DNA of 64,000 bases, taken from contig NZ_RJOB01000005.1 of the NCBI RefSeq assembly GCF_003943935.1, positions 62,001 to 126,000 of the forward strand, given 5' to 3'. The notes below the pieces were generated by a model, which was not told the DNA's origin, did not search any database, and saw only the letters and a list, made by a program, of their open reading frames with translations. The stretch is from Streptococcus mitis. Lineage in GTDB: Bacteria > Bacillota > Bacilli > Lactobacillales > Streptococcaceae. Positions 11,626 to 19,524 of the stretch are shown piece by piece (positions within the stretch are counted from its first letter, which is position 1; each line of letters starts with the position of its first letter). The position numbers and the translations under genes were made by a program.

Positions 11626-11633
11626 AAAAATGT

Positions 11634-11660
11634 AAGTCTAGAATTGATTTCTAGGCTTTT
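11634..11660 (+). terminator. Terminator after gpmA
   Basis: AAGTCTAGAA and TTTCTAGGCTT pair around a short loop and run into T residues 10 bp after the gpmA stop. Confidence 0.7.
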
Positions 11661-11743
11661 TGGTTTTGTTCCCAGTTTCCAACTAGTTGAAAAAGCGTTA
11701 TAATGGTAGTAGGAAGTAATTTGTTTGAGAGAAGGTGGGTCTG

Positions 11744-12445
11744 ATGGCTTATATCGAGATGAAACACTGTTACAAGCGTTATCAGGTTGGGGACACGGAG
11801 ATTGTGGCCAATCGTGATGTGAATTTTGAGATTGAAAAGGGTGAATTGGTTATCATTCTAGGTGCGTCTGGTGCAGGCAAGTCAACGGTTCTTAACCTTC
11901 TTGGAGGCATGGATACCAATGATGAAGGGGAAATCTGGATTGATGGGGTCAATATTGCAGACTATAGTTCCCACCAGAGGACCAATTACCGCCGCAATGA
12001 TGTCGGTTTTGTTTTTCAGTTTTATAATCTAGTTTCCAATCTGACTGCTAAGGAAAATGTGGAACTGGCTTCTGAAATCGTGACGGATGCCTTGGATCCT
12101 GAGCAGGTCTTGACAGATGTAGGTCTGACTCATCGTCTCAATAATTTTCCAGCCCAGCTTTCTGGAGGGGAGCAACAGCGAGTCTCCATTGCACGCGCGG
12201 TAGCCAAAAATCCTAAAATTCTCCTTTGTGATGAACCGACTGGAGCCTTGGATTATCAGACGGGCAAGCAGGTTTTGAAAATTCTCCAAGATATGTCTCG
12301 TCAAAAGGGAGCGACGGTAATTATCGTGACTCACAATGGAGCTTTGGTGCCCATTGCTGATCGCGTGATTCATATGCACGATGCCAGTGTCAAGGATGTG
12401 GTGATCAACCAGCATCCTCAGGATATCGACAGTTTGGAGTACTAG
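11744..12445 (+). CDS. ABC transporter ATP-binding protein (MacB/LolD type)
   Basis: This 233-residue nucleotide-binding subunit belongs to the MacB/LolD/FtsE-like class. Walker A is GASGAGKST near residue 42, the Q-loop is in [10 protein letters not shown], the signature is LSGGEQQR, and Walker B is [12 protein letters not shown]. The start at 11744 (MAYIEMKH) follows GAGAGAAGGTGGGTCTG. An in-frame GTG three codons earlier overlaps the likely ribosome site. Its stop is one base before the ATG of the large permease, so the two form one exporter operon. The substrate is unknown; an antimicrobial peptide or a wall/lipid component is typical of the class. Confidence 0.9.
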   Translation: MAYIEMKHCYKRYQVGDTEIVANRDVNFEIEKGELVIILGASGAGKSTVLNLLGGMDTNDEGEIWIDGVNIADYSSHQRTNYRRNDVGFVFQFYNLVSNLTAKENVELASEIVTDALDPEQVLTDVGLTHRLNNFPAQLSGGEQQRVSIARAVAKNPKILLCDEPTGALDYQTGKQVLKILQDMSRQKGATVIIVTHNGALVPIADRVIHMHDASVKDVVINQHPQDIDSLEY

Positions 12446-12446
12446 C

Positions 12447-15155
12447 ATGATCAAGCGAAAAACCTATTGGAAGGACTTGATTCAGTCCTTCACAGGCTCC
12501 AAGGGGCGTTTTTTATCCATCTTAACCCTGATGATGTTGGGATCTTTAGCCTTAGTAGGTCTCAAAGTAACCAGTCCCAACATGGAGGCAACTGCTAATG
12601 CTTATTTAACAACTGCGCAAACCTTGGATTTGGCAGTCATGTCTAACTATGGCTTGGATCAAGCAGATCAAGAAGAACTAGAACAGATAGAGGGCGCAGA
12701 GGTTGAGTTTGGCTATTTGACAGATGTGACTATGGAGAATGGGCAGGATGCCATTCGGCTGTACTCCAAATCAGAGCGAATTTCAACCTTTCAGCTAAGA
12801 GAGGGACGACTTCCTCAGTCAGACAAGGAAATCGCCTTGGCCACTCATTTGCAGGGTCAATATCGTATGGGACAGGAGATTAGTTTTAAAGAAAAAGAAG
12901 GCAGTCATTCCTCTTTAAAAGACCATACTTATACCATTACTGGTTTTGTGGATTCAGCTGAAATCCTCTCCCAGCGGGATATGGGCTACGCAGGAAGTGG
13001 AAGTGGGACTTTAACCGCTTACGGAGTGATTTTACCTAGTCAGTTTGATCAGAAAATCTACAATATAGCTCGTTTGAAATATCAAGATTTAGCAGGTTTA
13101 AATGCTTTCTCATCAGCTTATGAAGAAAAATCCAAACAGCATCAGGAAGACCTAGAACGAGCTTTGTCAGATAATGGCAAGGCACGTCTGCAACTTTTGA
13201 GAAAAGAAGGGCAAGAGTCTCTCGATAAGGGGCAAGAAACCCTTGACAAGGCTGAGACTAATTTGCAGGAAGGCAAGCGTCGTTTAGCAGCTGCTCAAGC
13301 TCGTATACAGGCTCAAGAAAGTCAACTAGCCTTGCTTCCTCAAGTCCAGAGAGAGCAGGCCAGTGCTCAACTTACCCAAGCCAAGCAGGAATTGAGCAAG
13401 GAAGAGGACAAACTAAAGCAAGCTGAACAAAATCTAGCCCAAGAAAAGGAAAAATTAGAAAAACATCAGCAAATCTTAGATGATTTGGCGGAGCCAAGGT
13501 ATCAGGTCTATAATCGTCAGACCATACCTGGCGGTCAAGGCTACCTCATGTACAGTAATGCTTCAGCCAGTATTCGGGCAGTGGGCAATATCTTTCCTGT
13601 AGTGCTTTATGCCGTAGCAGCCATGGTGACCTTTACAACCATGACTCGCTTTGTGGATGAAGAGCGAACTCATGCAGGTATTTTTAAGGCCTTGGGCTAT
13701 CGTAGTAAGGATATTATCGCTAAATTTCTCCTCTACGGTCTAGTAGCTGGGACTGTCGGAACAGCTCTAGGTAGTATACTTGGCCATTATTTACTAGCCA
13801 GTGTGATTTCAAGTGTCATTACAAAAGGCATGGTGGTGGGAGAAACCCAGATTCAGTTCTATTGGACCTATAGCTTACTAGCTCTTGTCTTGAGTTGGTT
13901 GGCGAGTGTGTTACCAGCTTACTTGGTAGCTCGTAGGGAACTGCATGACGAAGCAGCCCAGCTTTTACTGCCTAAACCACCTGTCAAAGGAGCTAAAATC
14001 TTACTGGAGCGTATCGGTTTTATCTGGCGCCGTCTCAGTTTTACTCATAAGGTAACAGCCCGCAATATCTTTCGTTATAAGCAGCGGATGTTGATGACGA
14101 TTTTTGGTGTGGCAGGTTCTGTAGCCCTTCTCTTTGCAGGTTTGGGAATCCAATCCTCTGTAGCAGGAGTTCCGTCTAGACAGTTTCAACAAATCCAACA
14201 GTATCAGATGATTATCTCTGAAAATCCTAGTGCAACCAATCAGGACAAGGCAAATCTAGAAGAAGTGTTGAAAGGGCAGGACATCAAAGCATATCAGAAA
14301 ATATATTCTAAAACGCTAGACAAGGATTTCAAAGGTAAGGATGGTCTTCAAACCATTACCCTTATGATGACAGAGAAGGAAGATTTGACACCCTTTATTC
14401 ATCTGCAAAATCATCAGCAGGAGCTGACATTAAAAGATGGCGTTGTTATTACAGCTAAACTCGCCCAGCTGGCAGATGTCAAGGTTGGGCATACTTTAGA
14501 AATTGAAGGTAAGGAACTAAAGGTCGCTGCCATTGCTGAGAACTACGTTGGTCACTTTATTTATATGAGTCAAGCTAGCTATGAGCAAATTTACGGACAG
14601 GTGTCGCAAGCTAATACTTATCTGGTCTCGTTAAGGGATACCAGTGCTACTAGTATCGAAAGGCAGGCAGGCTTACTTATGAATCAATCTGCGGTGTCCA
14701 GCGTTGTCCAGAACGCTTCAGCCATTCGACTCTTTGACTCCGTCGCTAGCTCACTCAATCAGACCATGACCATCTTGGTTATCGTATCGGTTCTGTTGGC
14801 TATTGTTATTCTTTACAATCTAACCAATATCAACGTAGCTGAGAGAATCCGTGAACTCTCCACTATCAAGGTTCTCGGTTTTCATAATAATGAAGTCACC
14901 CTCTATATTTACCGTGAGACGATTGTGCTGTCTCTTGTGGGAATCGTACTTGGTTTGGTATCTGGTTTCTATTTACACCAATTTTTGATTCAAATGATTT
15001 CGCCTGCGACTATTCTCTTTTATCCACAGGTAGGCTGGGAAGTCTATGTAATCCCATTGACAGCAGTAAGCATTATTTTGACCTTGCTTGGTTTCTTTGT
15101 CAATTATTATCTGAGAAAGGTTGATATGCTTGAAGCCTTGAAATCTGTAGAGTAA
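12447..15155 (+). CDS. FtsX-like ABC transporter permease with a large coiled-coil insert
   Basis: This 902-residue permease is the partner of the preceding ATPase. An N-terminal transmembrane segment (about residues 20-40) is followed by an extracytoplasmic domain. A Gln/Glu/Lys/Ala-rich coiled coil runs from about residue 240 to 345, and the first FtsX core with three helices spans about 380-500. A second extracellular domain and a second FtsX core (about 770-890) end in NYYLRKVDMLEALKSVE. Such permeases work by mechanotransmission across the membrane. The cargo cannot be read from the sequence. A BOX repeat starts at the base after the stop codon. Confidence 0.9.
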   Translation: MIKRKTYWKDLIQSFTGSKGRFLSILTLMMLGSLALVGLKVTSPNMEATANAYLTTAQTLDLAVMSNYGLDQADQEELEQIEGAEVEFGYLTDVTMENGQDAIRLYSKSERISTFQLREGRLPQSDKEIALATHLQGQYRMGQEISFKEKEGSHSSLKDHTYTITGFVDSAEILSQRDMGYAGSGSGTLTAYGVILPSQFDQKIYNIARLKYQDLAGLNAFSSAYEEKSKQHQEDLERALSDNGKARLQLLRKEGQESLDKGQETLDKAETNLQEGKRRLAAAQARIQAQESQLALLPQVQREQASAQLTQAKQELSKEEDKLKQAEQNLAQEKEKLEKHQQILDDLAEPRYQVYNRQTIPGGQGYLMYSNASASIRAVGNIFPVVLYAVAAMVTFTTMTRFVDEERTHAGIFKALGYRSKDIIAKFLLYGLVAGTVGTALGSILGHYLLASVISSVITKGMVVGETQIQFYWTYSLLALVLSWLASVLPAYLVARRELHDEAAQLLLPKPPVKGAKILLERIGFIWRRLSFTHKVTARNIFRYKQRMLMTIFGVAGSVALLFAGLGIQSSVAGVPSRQFQQIQQYQMIISENPSATNQDKANLEEVLKGQDIKAYQKIYSKTLDKDFKGKDGLQTITLMMTEKEDLTPFIHLQNHQQELTLKDGVVITAKLAQLADVKVGHTLEIEGKELKVAAIAENYVGHFIYMSQASYEQIYGQVSQANTYLVSLRDTSATSIERQAGLLMNQSAVSSVVQNASAIRLFDSVASSLNQTMTILVIVSVLLAIVILYNLTNINVAERIRELSTIKVLGFHNNEVTLYIYRETIVLSLVGIVLGLVSGFYLHQFLIQMISPATILFYPQVGWEVYVIPLTAVSIILTLLGFFVNYYLRKVDMLEALKSVE

Positions 15156-15266
15156 TACTCTTCGAGAATCTCTTCAAACTACGTTAGCCATATCTACAAC
15201 CTCAAAACAGTATCTTGAGCAGCCTACGGCTAGTTTCCTAGTTTGCTCTTTGATTTTCATTGAGTA
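15156..15266 (+). repeat. BOX element, short boxA-boxC type
   Basis: The repeat begins TACTCTTCGAGAATCTC and ends CTTTGATTTTCATTGAGTA, the outer ends of pneumococcal BOX repeats. At about 111 bp it lacks a full boxB module and most of the inner boxA. It directly abuts the permease stop codon. BOX repeats are dispersed intergenic elements of mitis-group streptococci. Confidence 0.85.
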
Positions 15267-15309
15267 TAAGGTAGTTGTTTTTAGCTGATTGAACTTATAT
15301 TTACTCGTA

Positions 15310-15480
15310 AATCATGACCACCCGTCAAATGGGTGGTTTGTCCCAGGGCTATAAGCCCAAATTACCAGCCAGCGCCTAAAGACGCTGGCTTTCACTTTGT
15401 TCAAGCCTCATTTCTCTTGACTCGTCACTCGCCTATTAAAGAGGCTTTAGTATTACTTACCACTATCCCTAAAGGAATCT
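15310..15480 (+). repeat. Hairpin-rich remnant, possibly an IS200/IS605-type end
   Basis: Three near-perfect hairpins lie in tandem: ACCACCC/GGGTGGT (15317-15337), GGGCT/AGCCC (15346-15358) and AGCCAGCG/CGCTGGCT (15366-15389). No ORF is present. Such clustered hairpins resemble the subterminal ends, and the RNA derived from them, of IS200/IS605 elements. No transposase or TnpB fragment remains, so the assignment is tentative. Confidence 0.35.
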
Positions 15481-15494
15481 TCACATAATTATAA

Positions 15495-15523
15495 GACTGA
15501 TAGTATTAATTTCACTATCAGCC
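15495..15523 (-). terminator. Probable terminator of the tprA-like gene
   Basis: GGCTGATAGT and ACTATCAGTC (minus strand) form a strong stem around a 9-base loop, about 50 bp past the tprA stop. Only a weak T-rich tail follows. Confidence 0.5.
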
Positions 15524-15569
15524 TTACAGGTTGTTTAACGTTTCAGAAAAACTATAATGTCAAGATTAA

Positions 15570-16433
15570 CTAAACAGTATCTAATTCTTTCAAATAATTT
15601 TCTATCTTCATCAACATTAAAGGATTGTTATAAATCTTACATAATTCTCTTGCTTCTATATAATAATTTTTGACTTGTTCTTTGTCTAGAAATTTGGCTC
15701 CAGCATTTCCTACAAGAATAAGTAAGGGAGCCAGTTGGTAGCTTGTCTGTCTTTGTTTACAGAGTTCAATCGTCTCAAGAGCTTCTTGGATGGCTTCATT
15801 ATATTGTTCCTTTGATACTAGGTAGTGAGCGTAGTTGTAACGAACTCTGATGTAGCCAAATAAAAACTCTTGATGCTCAAAATTTTTTGTCTGATATAAC
15901 TCCATCAAATGAGAGTAGTTTGCTTCATAATCTTCTTCACGACCCACTAAGGAATAGAAATTAGATAGAGTATTCAATGCCTTTAAATAAATCAGAGTAT
16001 TTGAGGAGACTTTTAATAATATATTTTCCAATGAAGAAATTGCCTCACACTTACTGTCATATTGATAGAAGTCAATAATAGCTTTAATCCATTCAAGGTA
16101 AGTTCGGTCTTCTAGTGTTAGAAAAGTACTTCGTTCAATCTCTATTCTATAAATATATTCCAAATTGTCATAATTTCTGTCATCTAATAGTCGAGCGGAT
16201 AATTGCTTGAAATTAGAGAGGTTAGATTTAATTTCAATTTGTTCATTAAAAAAATAATCTAATGGCACTTCGAGTCGTTGTGAGAGTTTGAACAAAAGGT
16301 CTGCGGAGGGAATGAAATGCCCTCTCTCAATTTTACTAATCTGGCTTTGTTCACAAATTCCTTCTGCAAGAGTTTGTTGGGAGAGTCTCAACTCTTTTCT
16401 TTTCAATCTGAATTTCTCTGCGAGTGTATTCAT
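15570..16433 (-). CDS. tprA: TprA-like (PlcR/RRNPP family) peptide-responsive transcriptional regulator
   Basis: This 287-residue regulator has an N-terminal XRE helix-turn-helix at about residues 8-62 (FRLKRKELRLSQQTLAEGI, then QSQISKIERGHFIPSADLL). A long all-helical TPR-like region follows (about 70-285), which is the PlcR/TprA architecture. Proteins of this type bind a re-imported peptide and change DNA binding. It diverges from a tiny secreted-peptide gene (16625-16795) whose C-terminus matches the pneumococcal PhrA signal as I recall it, and this pairing is the main reason for the tprA call. The bacteriocin genes lie beyond the peptide gene. The ribosome site is AAGGATTATTATCTTTA. Direct regulation of the bacteriocin genes is inference. 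Confidence 0.82.
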   Translation of the reverse strand: MNTLAEKFRLKRKELRLSQQTLAEGICEQSQISKIERGHFIPSADLLFKLSQRLEVPLDYFFNEQIEIKSNLSNFKQLSARLLDDRNYDNLEYIYRIEIERSTFLTLEDRTYLEWIKAIIDFYQYDSKCEAISSLENILLKVSSNTLIYLKALNTLSNFYSLVGREEDYEANYSHLMELYQTKNFEHQEFLFGYIRVRYNYAHYLVSKEQYNEAIQEALETIELCKQRQTSYQLAPLLILVGNAGAKFLDKEQVKNYYIEARELCKIYNNPLMLMKIENYLKELDTV

Positions 16434-16481
16434 TAAAGATAATAATCCTTCCTATTTGCTTAATTTCATTATAAAATTTTT

Positions 16482-16550
16482 AGTTCAAAATAGCAAGTTA
16501 AAGGAGTAGATAATTCTCTATGGTAATAAATGTAAAAAAAAGTTCAAAAT
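16482..16550. promoter_or_regulatory. Candidate operator repeats between tprA and phrA
   Basis: The 10-mer AGTTCAAAAT occurs at 16482-16491 and again at 16541-16550, exactly 59 bp apart in the 191-bp divergent intergenic region. The second copy lies 13 bp upstream of the phrA -35 box. This is a plausible regulator site, but no published TprA binding site was available for comparison. Confidence 0.35.
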
Positions 16551-16563
16551 TTAATAAAAATAA

Positions 16564-16592
16564 TTGACTGAATAAAATATATCTGTTAAAAT
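16564..16592 (+). promoter_or_regulatory. Strong promoter of the phrA-like gene
   Basis: TTGACT (16564-16569), a 17-bp spacer and TAAAAT (16587-16592) with an extended TG at 16584-16585 make a near-consensus promoter, 33 bp before the phrA ATG. Confidence 0.75.
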
Positions 16593-16624
16593 AAAAACAA
16601 GGAAACAGAAAGGGGTTTCATTGC

Positions 16625-16795
16625 ATGAGAAAAAAACGTGGAATTAAAAAATTAGTTACATTTGCATTGCTAGGTGTTTTTATGTTTAGTAATACAATTC
16701 CTTACCAACAGTTTATTCAGAAAAATAAACAATTGGAGATTCGAGTGCAATCGCAAAAGAAGTCCAATGGTCTTGATGTTGGGAAGGCTGATTGA
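16625..16795 (+). CDS. phrA: PhrA-like secreted signalling-peptide precursor
   Basis: This 56-codon ORF starts with MRKKRGIKKLVTFALLG, a basic stretch followed by a hydrophobic secretion signal. It ends in KKSNGLDVGKAD followed by a stop. The last ten residues, SNGLDVGKAD, match the mature PhrA signal described for the pneumococcal TprA/PhrA system as I remember it, and the seven-residue form would be LDVGKAD. A near-consensus promoter and an AAAGGGG ribosome site precede it, and it diverges from the tprA-like regulator. The expected cycle is export, extracellular trimming, import by an oligopeptide permease and binding to TprA. The gene is short and easily missed in annotation. Confidence 0.85.
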   Translation: MRKKRGIKKLVTFALLGVFMFSNTIPYQQFIQKNKQLEIRVQSQKKSNGLDVGKAD

Positions 16796-17109
16796 TTTCG
16801 TATTACTTTAAAATTCAACTATTTAGAGAAAGGTATTCTTATGAGAGCTTGTAACTATACCAGATAGATATAAGAATGGAGATGTTTAATAAAATGCTTT
16901 CATAGCTAACCAACTGTTGAAAATTATGAGTTACAAAATCTAAAGTATTTAAGATTAGTTTATAAAATTAGGTCTCTGCCTGTAGAAAGGAACGTGCAGT
17001 TAGAAAGGAGGAAAAAATAGGATACTATAATTCAGACTGAGATTTCTAATTAAAATATGTAGTTGCATTTCGCTCATTTTCATAATATTTCATTTAGAGG
17101 AGTAATAAT
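16796..17109 (+). other. Non-coding, apparently degenerate stretch between phrA and the bacteriocin gene
   Basis: This AT-rich stretch has no ORF. An orphan Shine-Dalgarno-like GAAAGGAGG at 17003-17011 runs directly into a stop-containing sequence. A TATAAT at 17026-17031 could be the bacteriocin -10, although no good -35 sits 17 bp upstream. The region may be a remnant of an earlier peptide gene, or a long leader. Confidence 0.4.
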
Positions 17110-17412
17110 ATGTTAAAATTTAGAAAAGTAGTTGCATCATCCCTTGCCGTTTTGGCAGTTAGTTTGGCTCTTCCTGTTTTGGCAGCTTCTCACCGTGGTG
17201 GCGAGTGGACCTATGGAGGCTATCATGATCCAAATAATTGGGGAGCATTTTCGAATTATTATCATGGTTCAGAGGATCACTGGGCCTATGTTGGAAGTAA
17301 TGGACGTGACAATCAAAAGACAGCTTATGCAGGAGCACATAGTGCGGCCTATGCGTTTATTAATACAAATTTTGGGGAGCAAGTTACATTTGATGCGGGA
17401 TGGCAAGAATAA
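17110..17412 (+). CDS. Lactococcin 972 family bacteriocin precursor
   Basis: The 100-residue secreted protein has a classic Sec signal peptide (MLKFRKVVASSLAVLAVSLALPVLAA), with likely cleavage after VLA or VLAA. The mature part is about 75 residues, rich in Gly, His, Tyr and Trp (GGEWTYGGYHDPNNW, SNYYHGSEDHWAYV), like the lactococcin 972 family. Lactococcin 972 blocks septum formation by binding lipid II, and the same target here is inference. The ribosome site is AGAGGAGTAATAAT. The multi-span protein and the ABC ATPase that usually accompany this family follow immediately, behind a hairpin. Confidence 0.88.
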   Translation: MLKFRKVVASSLAVLAVSLALPVLAASHRGGEWTYGGYHDPNNWGAFSNYYHGSEDHWAYVGSNGRDNQKTAYAGAHSAAYAFINTNFGEQVTFDAGWQE

Positions 17413-17457
17413 TTGAAGAAGATTCTTTTATCAATAGTTTAGTAAGCTTGTTAGTTT

Positions 17458-17490
17458 ATAGAGGGCAGGGGTATTTCTGCCCTCTATTTT
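17458..17490 (+). terminator. Strong hairpin between the bacteriocin gene and its membrane/ABC partner genes
   Basis: AGAGGGCAG and CTGCCCTCT pair around a short loop and are followed by TATTTT. Partial read-through here would give much more bacteriocin than immunity/transport mRNA. Confidence 0.75.
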
Positions 17491-17507
17491 AGAATAAGGA
17501 ATGCACT

Positions 17508-19523
17508 ATGAAAAAATTATTTATACTCATATCCAACCTGCTTGCTAGTTTGTTCTTTGTTTGGGTATTTACCATTTGGACTGATACATATGTCTCCCAT
17601 TATTACCCCAACGTTGTTGTACGTGATTCTTCCCCTGAAACAACTTTTCAGCATGTTGCTACACGCTTGGAAAAACTAGCAGAAGAAACGGATAGCTTTA
17701 TTGCGATTCAACACCAAGATCCTAACTCAGAAGGTACTACAGTTTTTTCTTATACGACCTTTGGGGACGGAAAGTTGCCTGATGGGCTTCAGGAAAAAAA
17801 TCTAGAAGATGCTCAAAGTAGTAGTGTTGAAACAAACTATTTTGTATTCGATGGACACCTAGATATTCACTTGCTAAGGGAGGAGCTAAGTCAACTTGGC
17901 TTGACTAACATGCACCTGACAATTCCATCTAAACTATCTACGTTAATGGTTATCTTTAGTAACGGATTTCAGTTAATCAGTCTATTGATTTTCATCTTAA
18001 CCTTTGGAGCACTGACTTTAATTAGTCAAATTAGCCAATTACGGTCGTCGGGCATTCGCCTCATTTCAGGAGAGAAACGGTGGTCCATTTTTCTTAGACC
18101 AGTTGGTGAGGATTTGAAAGGGATAGCTGTTGGTTTCAGTTTAGCTGGCGTGCTCGCCATTCTTATGCAAAAAATTCTGTCGCTTCCAACGCAATTCCTA
18201 ATGACCATAGGAGAAGGCTTGCTCAGTTATAATCTCATCTTGTTGTCGATCTCCCTGTTTTTCGCTCAACTCTTCGCAGTTGGGATAAAAAAGATACACC
18301 TGATGCAGATTATAAAAGGGCAAGTGCCTGTCAGAGGAATCATTAGTTTGATTTTAATCGGTCAACTATTAGCGATTATTATTGTAACGCTGGGAATAGG
18401 GAGTAGCTTAAAGTATTCCCAAGCCTGGCAACAGCATCGGATTGGACAAGAGGTTTGGAGTCAGGAAAGGCAACTGACTATCCTATCAATCAGCCGTGAA
18501 GGAACGAGTCCTGGTTTTGATGAACAAGCTCAAAGGAAACTCATAACTTGGTATCAATTGATGGATCTGGCTGTTTCAGAACAAAAGGCTTTCTTATCTA
18601 GACACCAGTTAATTGACCGTACTTTGCAAAATGGCATGGCTTCCTCCAAAAACTTGGCAACCTCTACAGAATGGCACGATTACAGCCCGAATGGCAATGT
18701 CCTTATCGTCACACCGCAATACTTGGAGCGTCAAAACATTCCTGTAGATACAACTATTGAGCAAAAGATGAATCACCTTGATGTAGGGGAGTTTGTCTTA
18801 TTGCTGCCTGAACACCTCCGTTCAGAGGAAGAACATTATAAATCTGTTTTTGAAGACGACTTAACCAGTCGCATGTCTAGTCAAGATGAACGACAGCAAA
18901 TGACTGCTACGGTAGGTTATTTGGAATCAGGTCAGGATCGTTTTGTGTATAATACGACCCCTATTTCTTACCAGCAGTTTTTGAAAGATCCAATCATCAT
19001 TGTTATAACACCCCAATCAACTGGTCCACAGTCCATTTTGTTTTGGGTAGACGCAGTACAGAACTACGTTCTCTTTAATCAATTGTCTGATGCCCAGGAG
19101 CTTATCCAGAGACAAGGCATTGAAAATTGGGTCTCAGAAATGCAAACAGGTTACCACAACTACATCACATTATTGGATAATATCCAGAGGGAACGTTGGG
19201 TAATGCTAGCAGGAGCCGTGCTCGGAATTGCAACTTCAATCTTGTTGTTTAACACTATGAATAGGCTCTACTTTGAAGAATTTAGACGTGCCATTTTTAT
19301 CAAACGCATTGCAGGTCTCAGGTTCTTAGAAATCCATCGCACTTATCTCTTTGCTCAACTGGGTGTGTTTTTACTGGGATTTGTTGCGAGTATATTTCTT
19401 ATGGTAGAGATAGTAGTTGCTTTCTTAGTCTCGTTACTCTTTACTGGTCTATCTCTTTTACAGTTACATGTCCAAATGCAGAAAGAAAACAAGATGTCCA
19501 TGCTTGTTTTGAAGGGAGGTTAA
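17508..19523 (+). CDS. Bacteriocin-associated integral membrane protein (lactococcin 972 system)
   Basis: This 671-residue membrane protein has an N-terminal segment (ILISNLLASLFFVWVFTIW), an extracytoplasmic domain, and about three helices around residues 145-265. Another helix near 275-300 precedes a large soluble domain, and three C-terminal helices follow (about 560-655). It matches the 'bacteriocin-associated integral membrane protein' that accompanies lactococcin 972 homologues (TIGR01654 type), thought to act with the ATPase in immunity or export. It lies directly upstream of the ABC ATPase, with the stop one base before that start. The last helices have an FtsX-like look (NTMNRLYFEEFRRAIFIKRIAG). 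Confidence 0.87.
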   Translation: MKKLFILISNLLASLFFVWVFTIWTDTYVSHYYPNVVVRDSSPETTFQHVATRLEKLAEETDSFIAIQHQDPNSEGTTVFSYTTFGDGKLPDGLQEKNLEDAQSSSVETNYFVFDGHLDIHLLREELSQLGLTNMHLTIPSKLSTLMVIFSNGFQLISLLIFILTFGALTLISQISQLRSSGIRLISGEKRWSIFLRPVGEDLKGIAVGFSLAGVLAILMQKILSLPTQFLMTIGEGLLSYNLILLSISLFFAQLFAVGIKKIHLMQIIKGQVPVRGIISLILIGQLLAIIIVTLGIGSSLKYSQAWQQHRIGQEVWSQERQLTILSISREGTSPGFDEQAQRKLITWYQLMDLAVSEQKAFLSRHQLIDRTLQNGMASSKNLATSTEWHDYSPNGNVLIVTPQYLERQNIPVDTTIEQKMNHLDVGEFVLLLPEHLRSEEEHYKSVFEDDLTSRMSSQDERQQMTATVGYLESGQDRFVYNTTPISYQQFLKDPIIIVITPQSTGPQSILFWVDAVQNYVLFNQLSDAQELIQRQGIENWVSEMQTGYHNYITLLDNIQRERWVMLAGAVLGIATSILLFNTMNRLYFEEFRRAIFIKRIAGLRFLEIHRTYLFAQLGVFLLGFVASIFLMVEIVVAFLVSLLFTGLSLLQLHVQMQKENKMSMLVLKGG

Positions 19524-19524
19524 T

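Noticed and set aside
16288-16509. Plus-strand ORF opposite the start of tprA
   Set aside because: It is antisense to the helix-turn-helix coding region, with no ribosome site and no protein features.
17132-17416. Alternative frame over the bacteriocin gene
   Set aside because: It is a shifted frame of the lactococcin-like gene without signal peptide logic. The 17110 frame has a clear Sec signal and family match.
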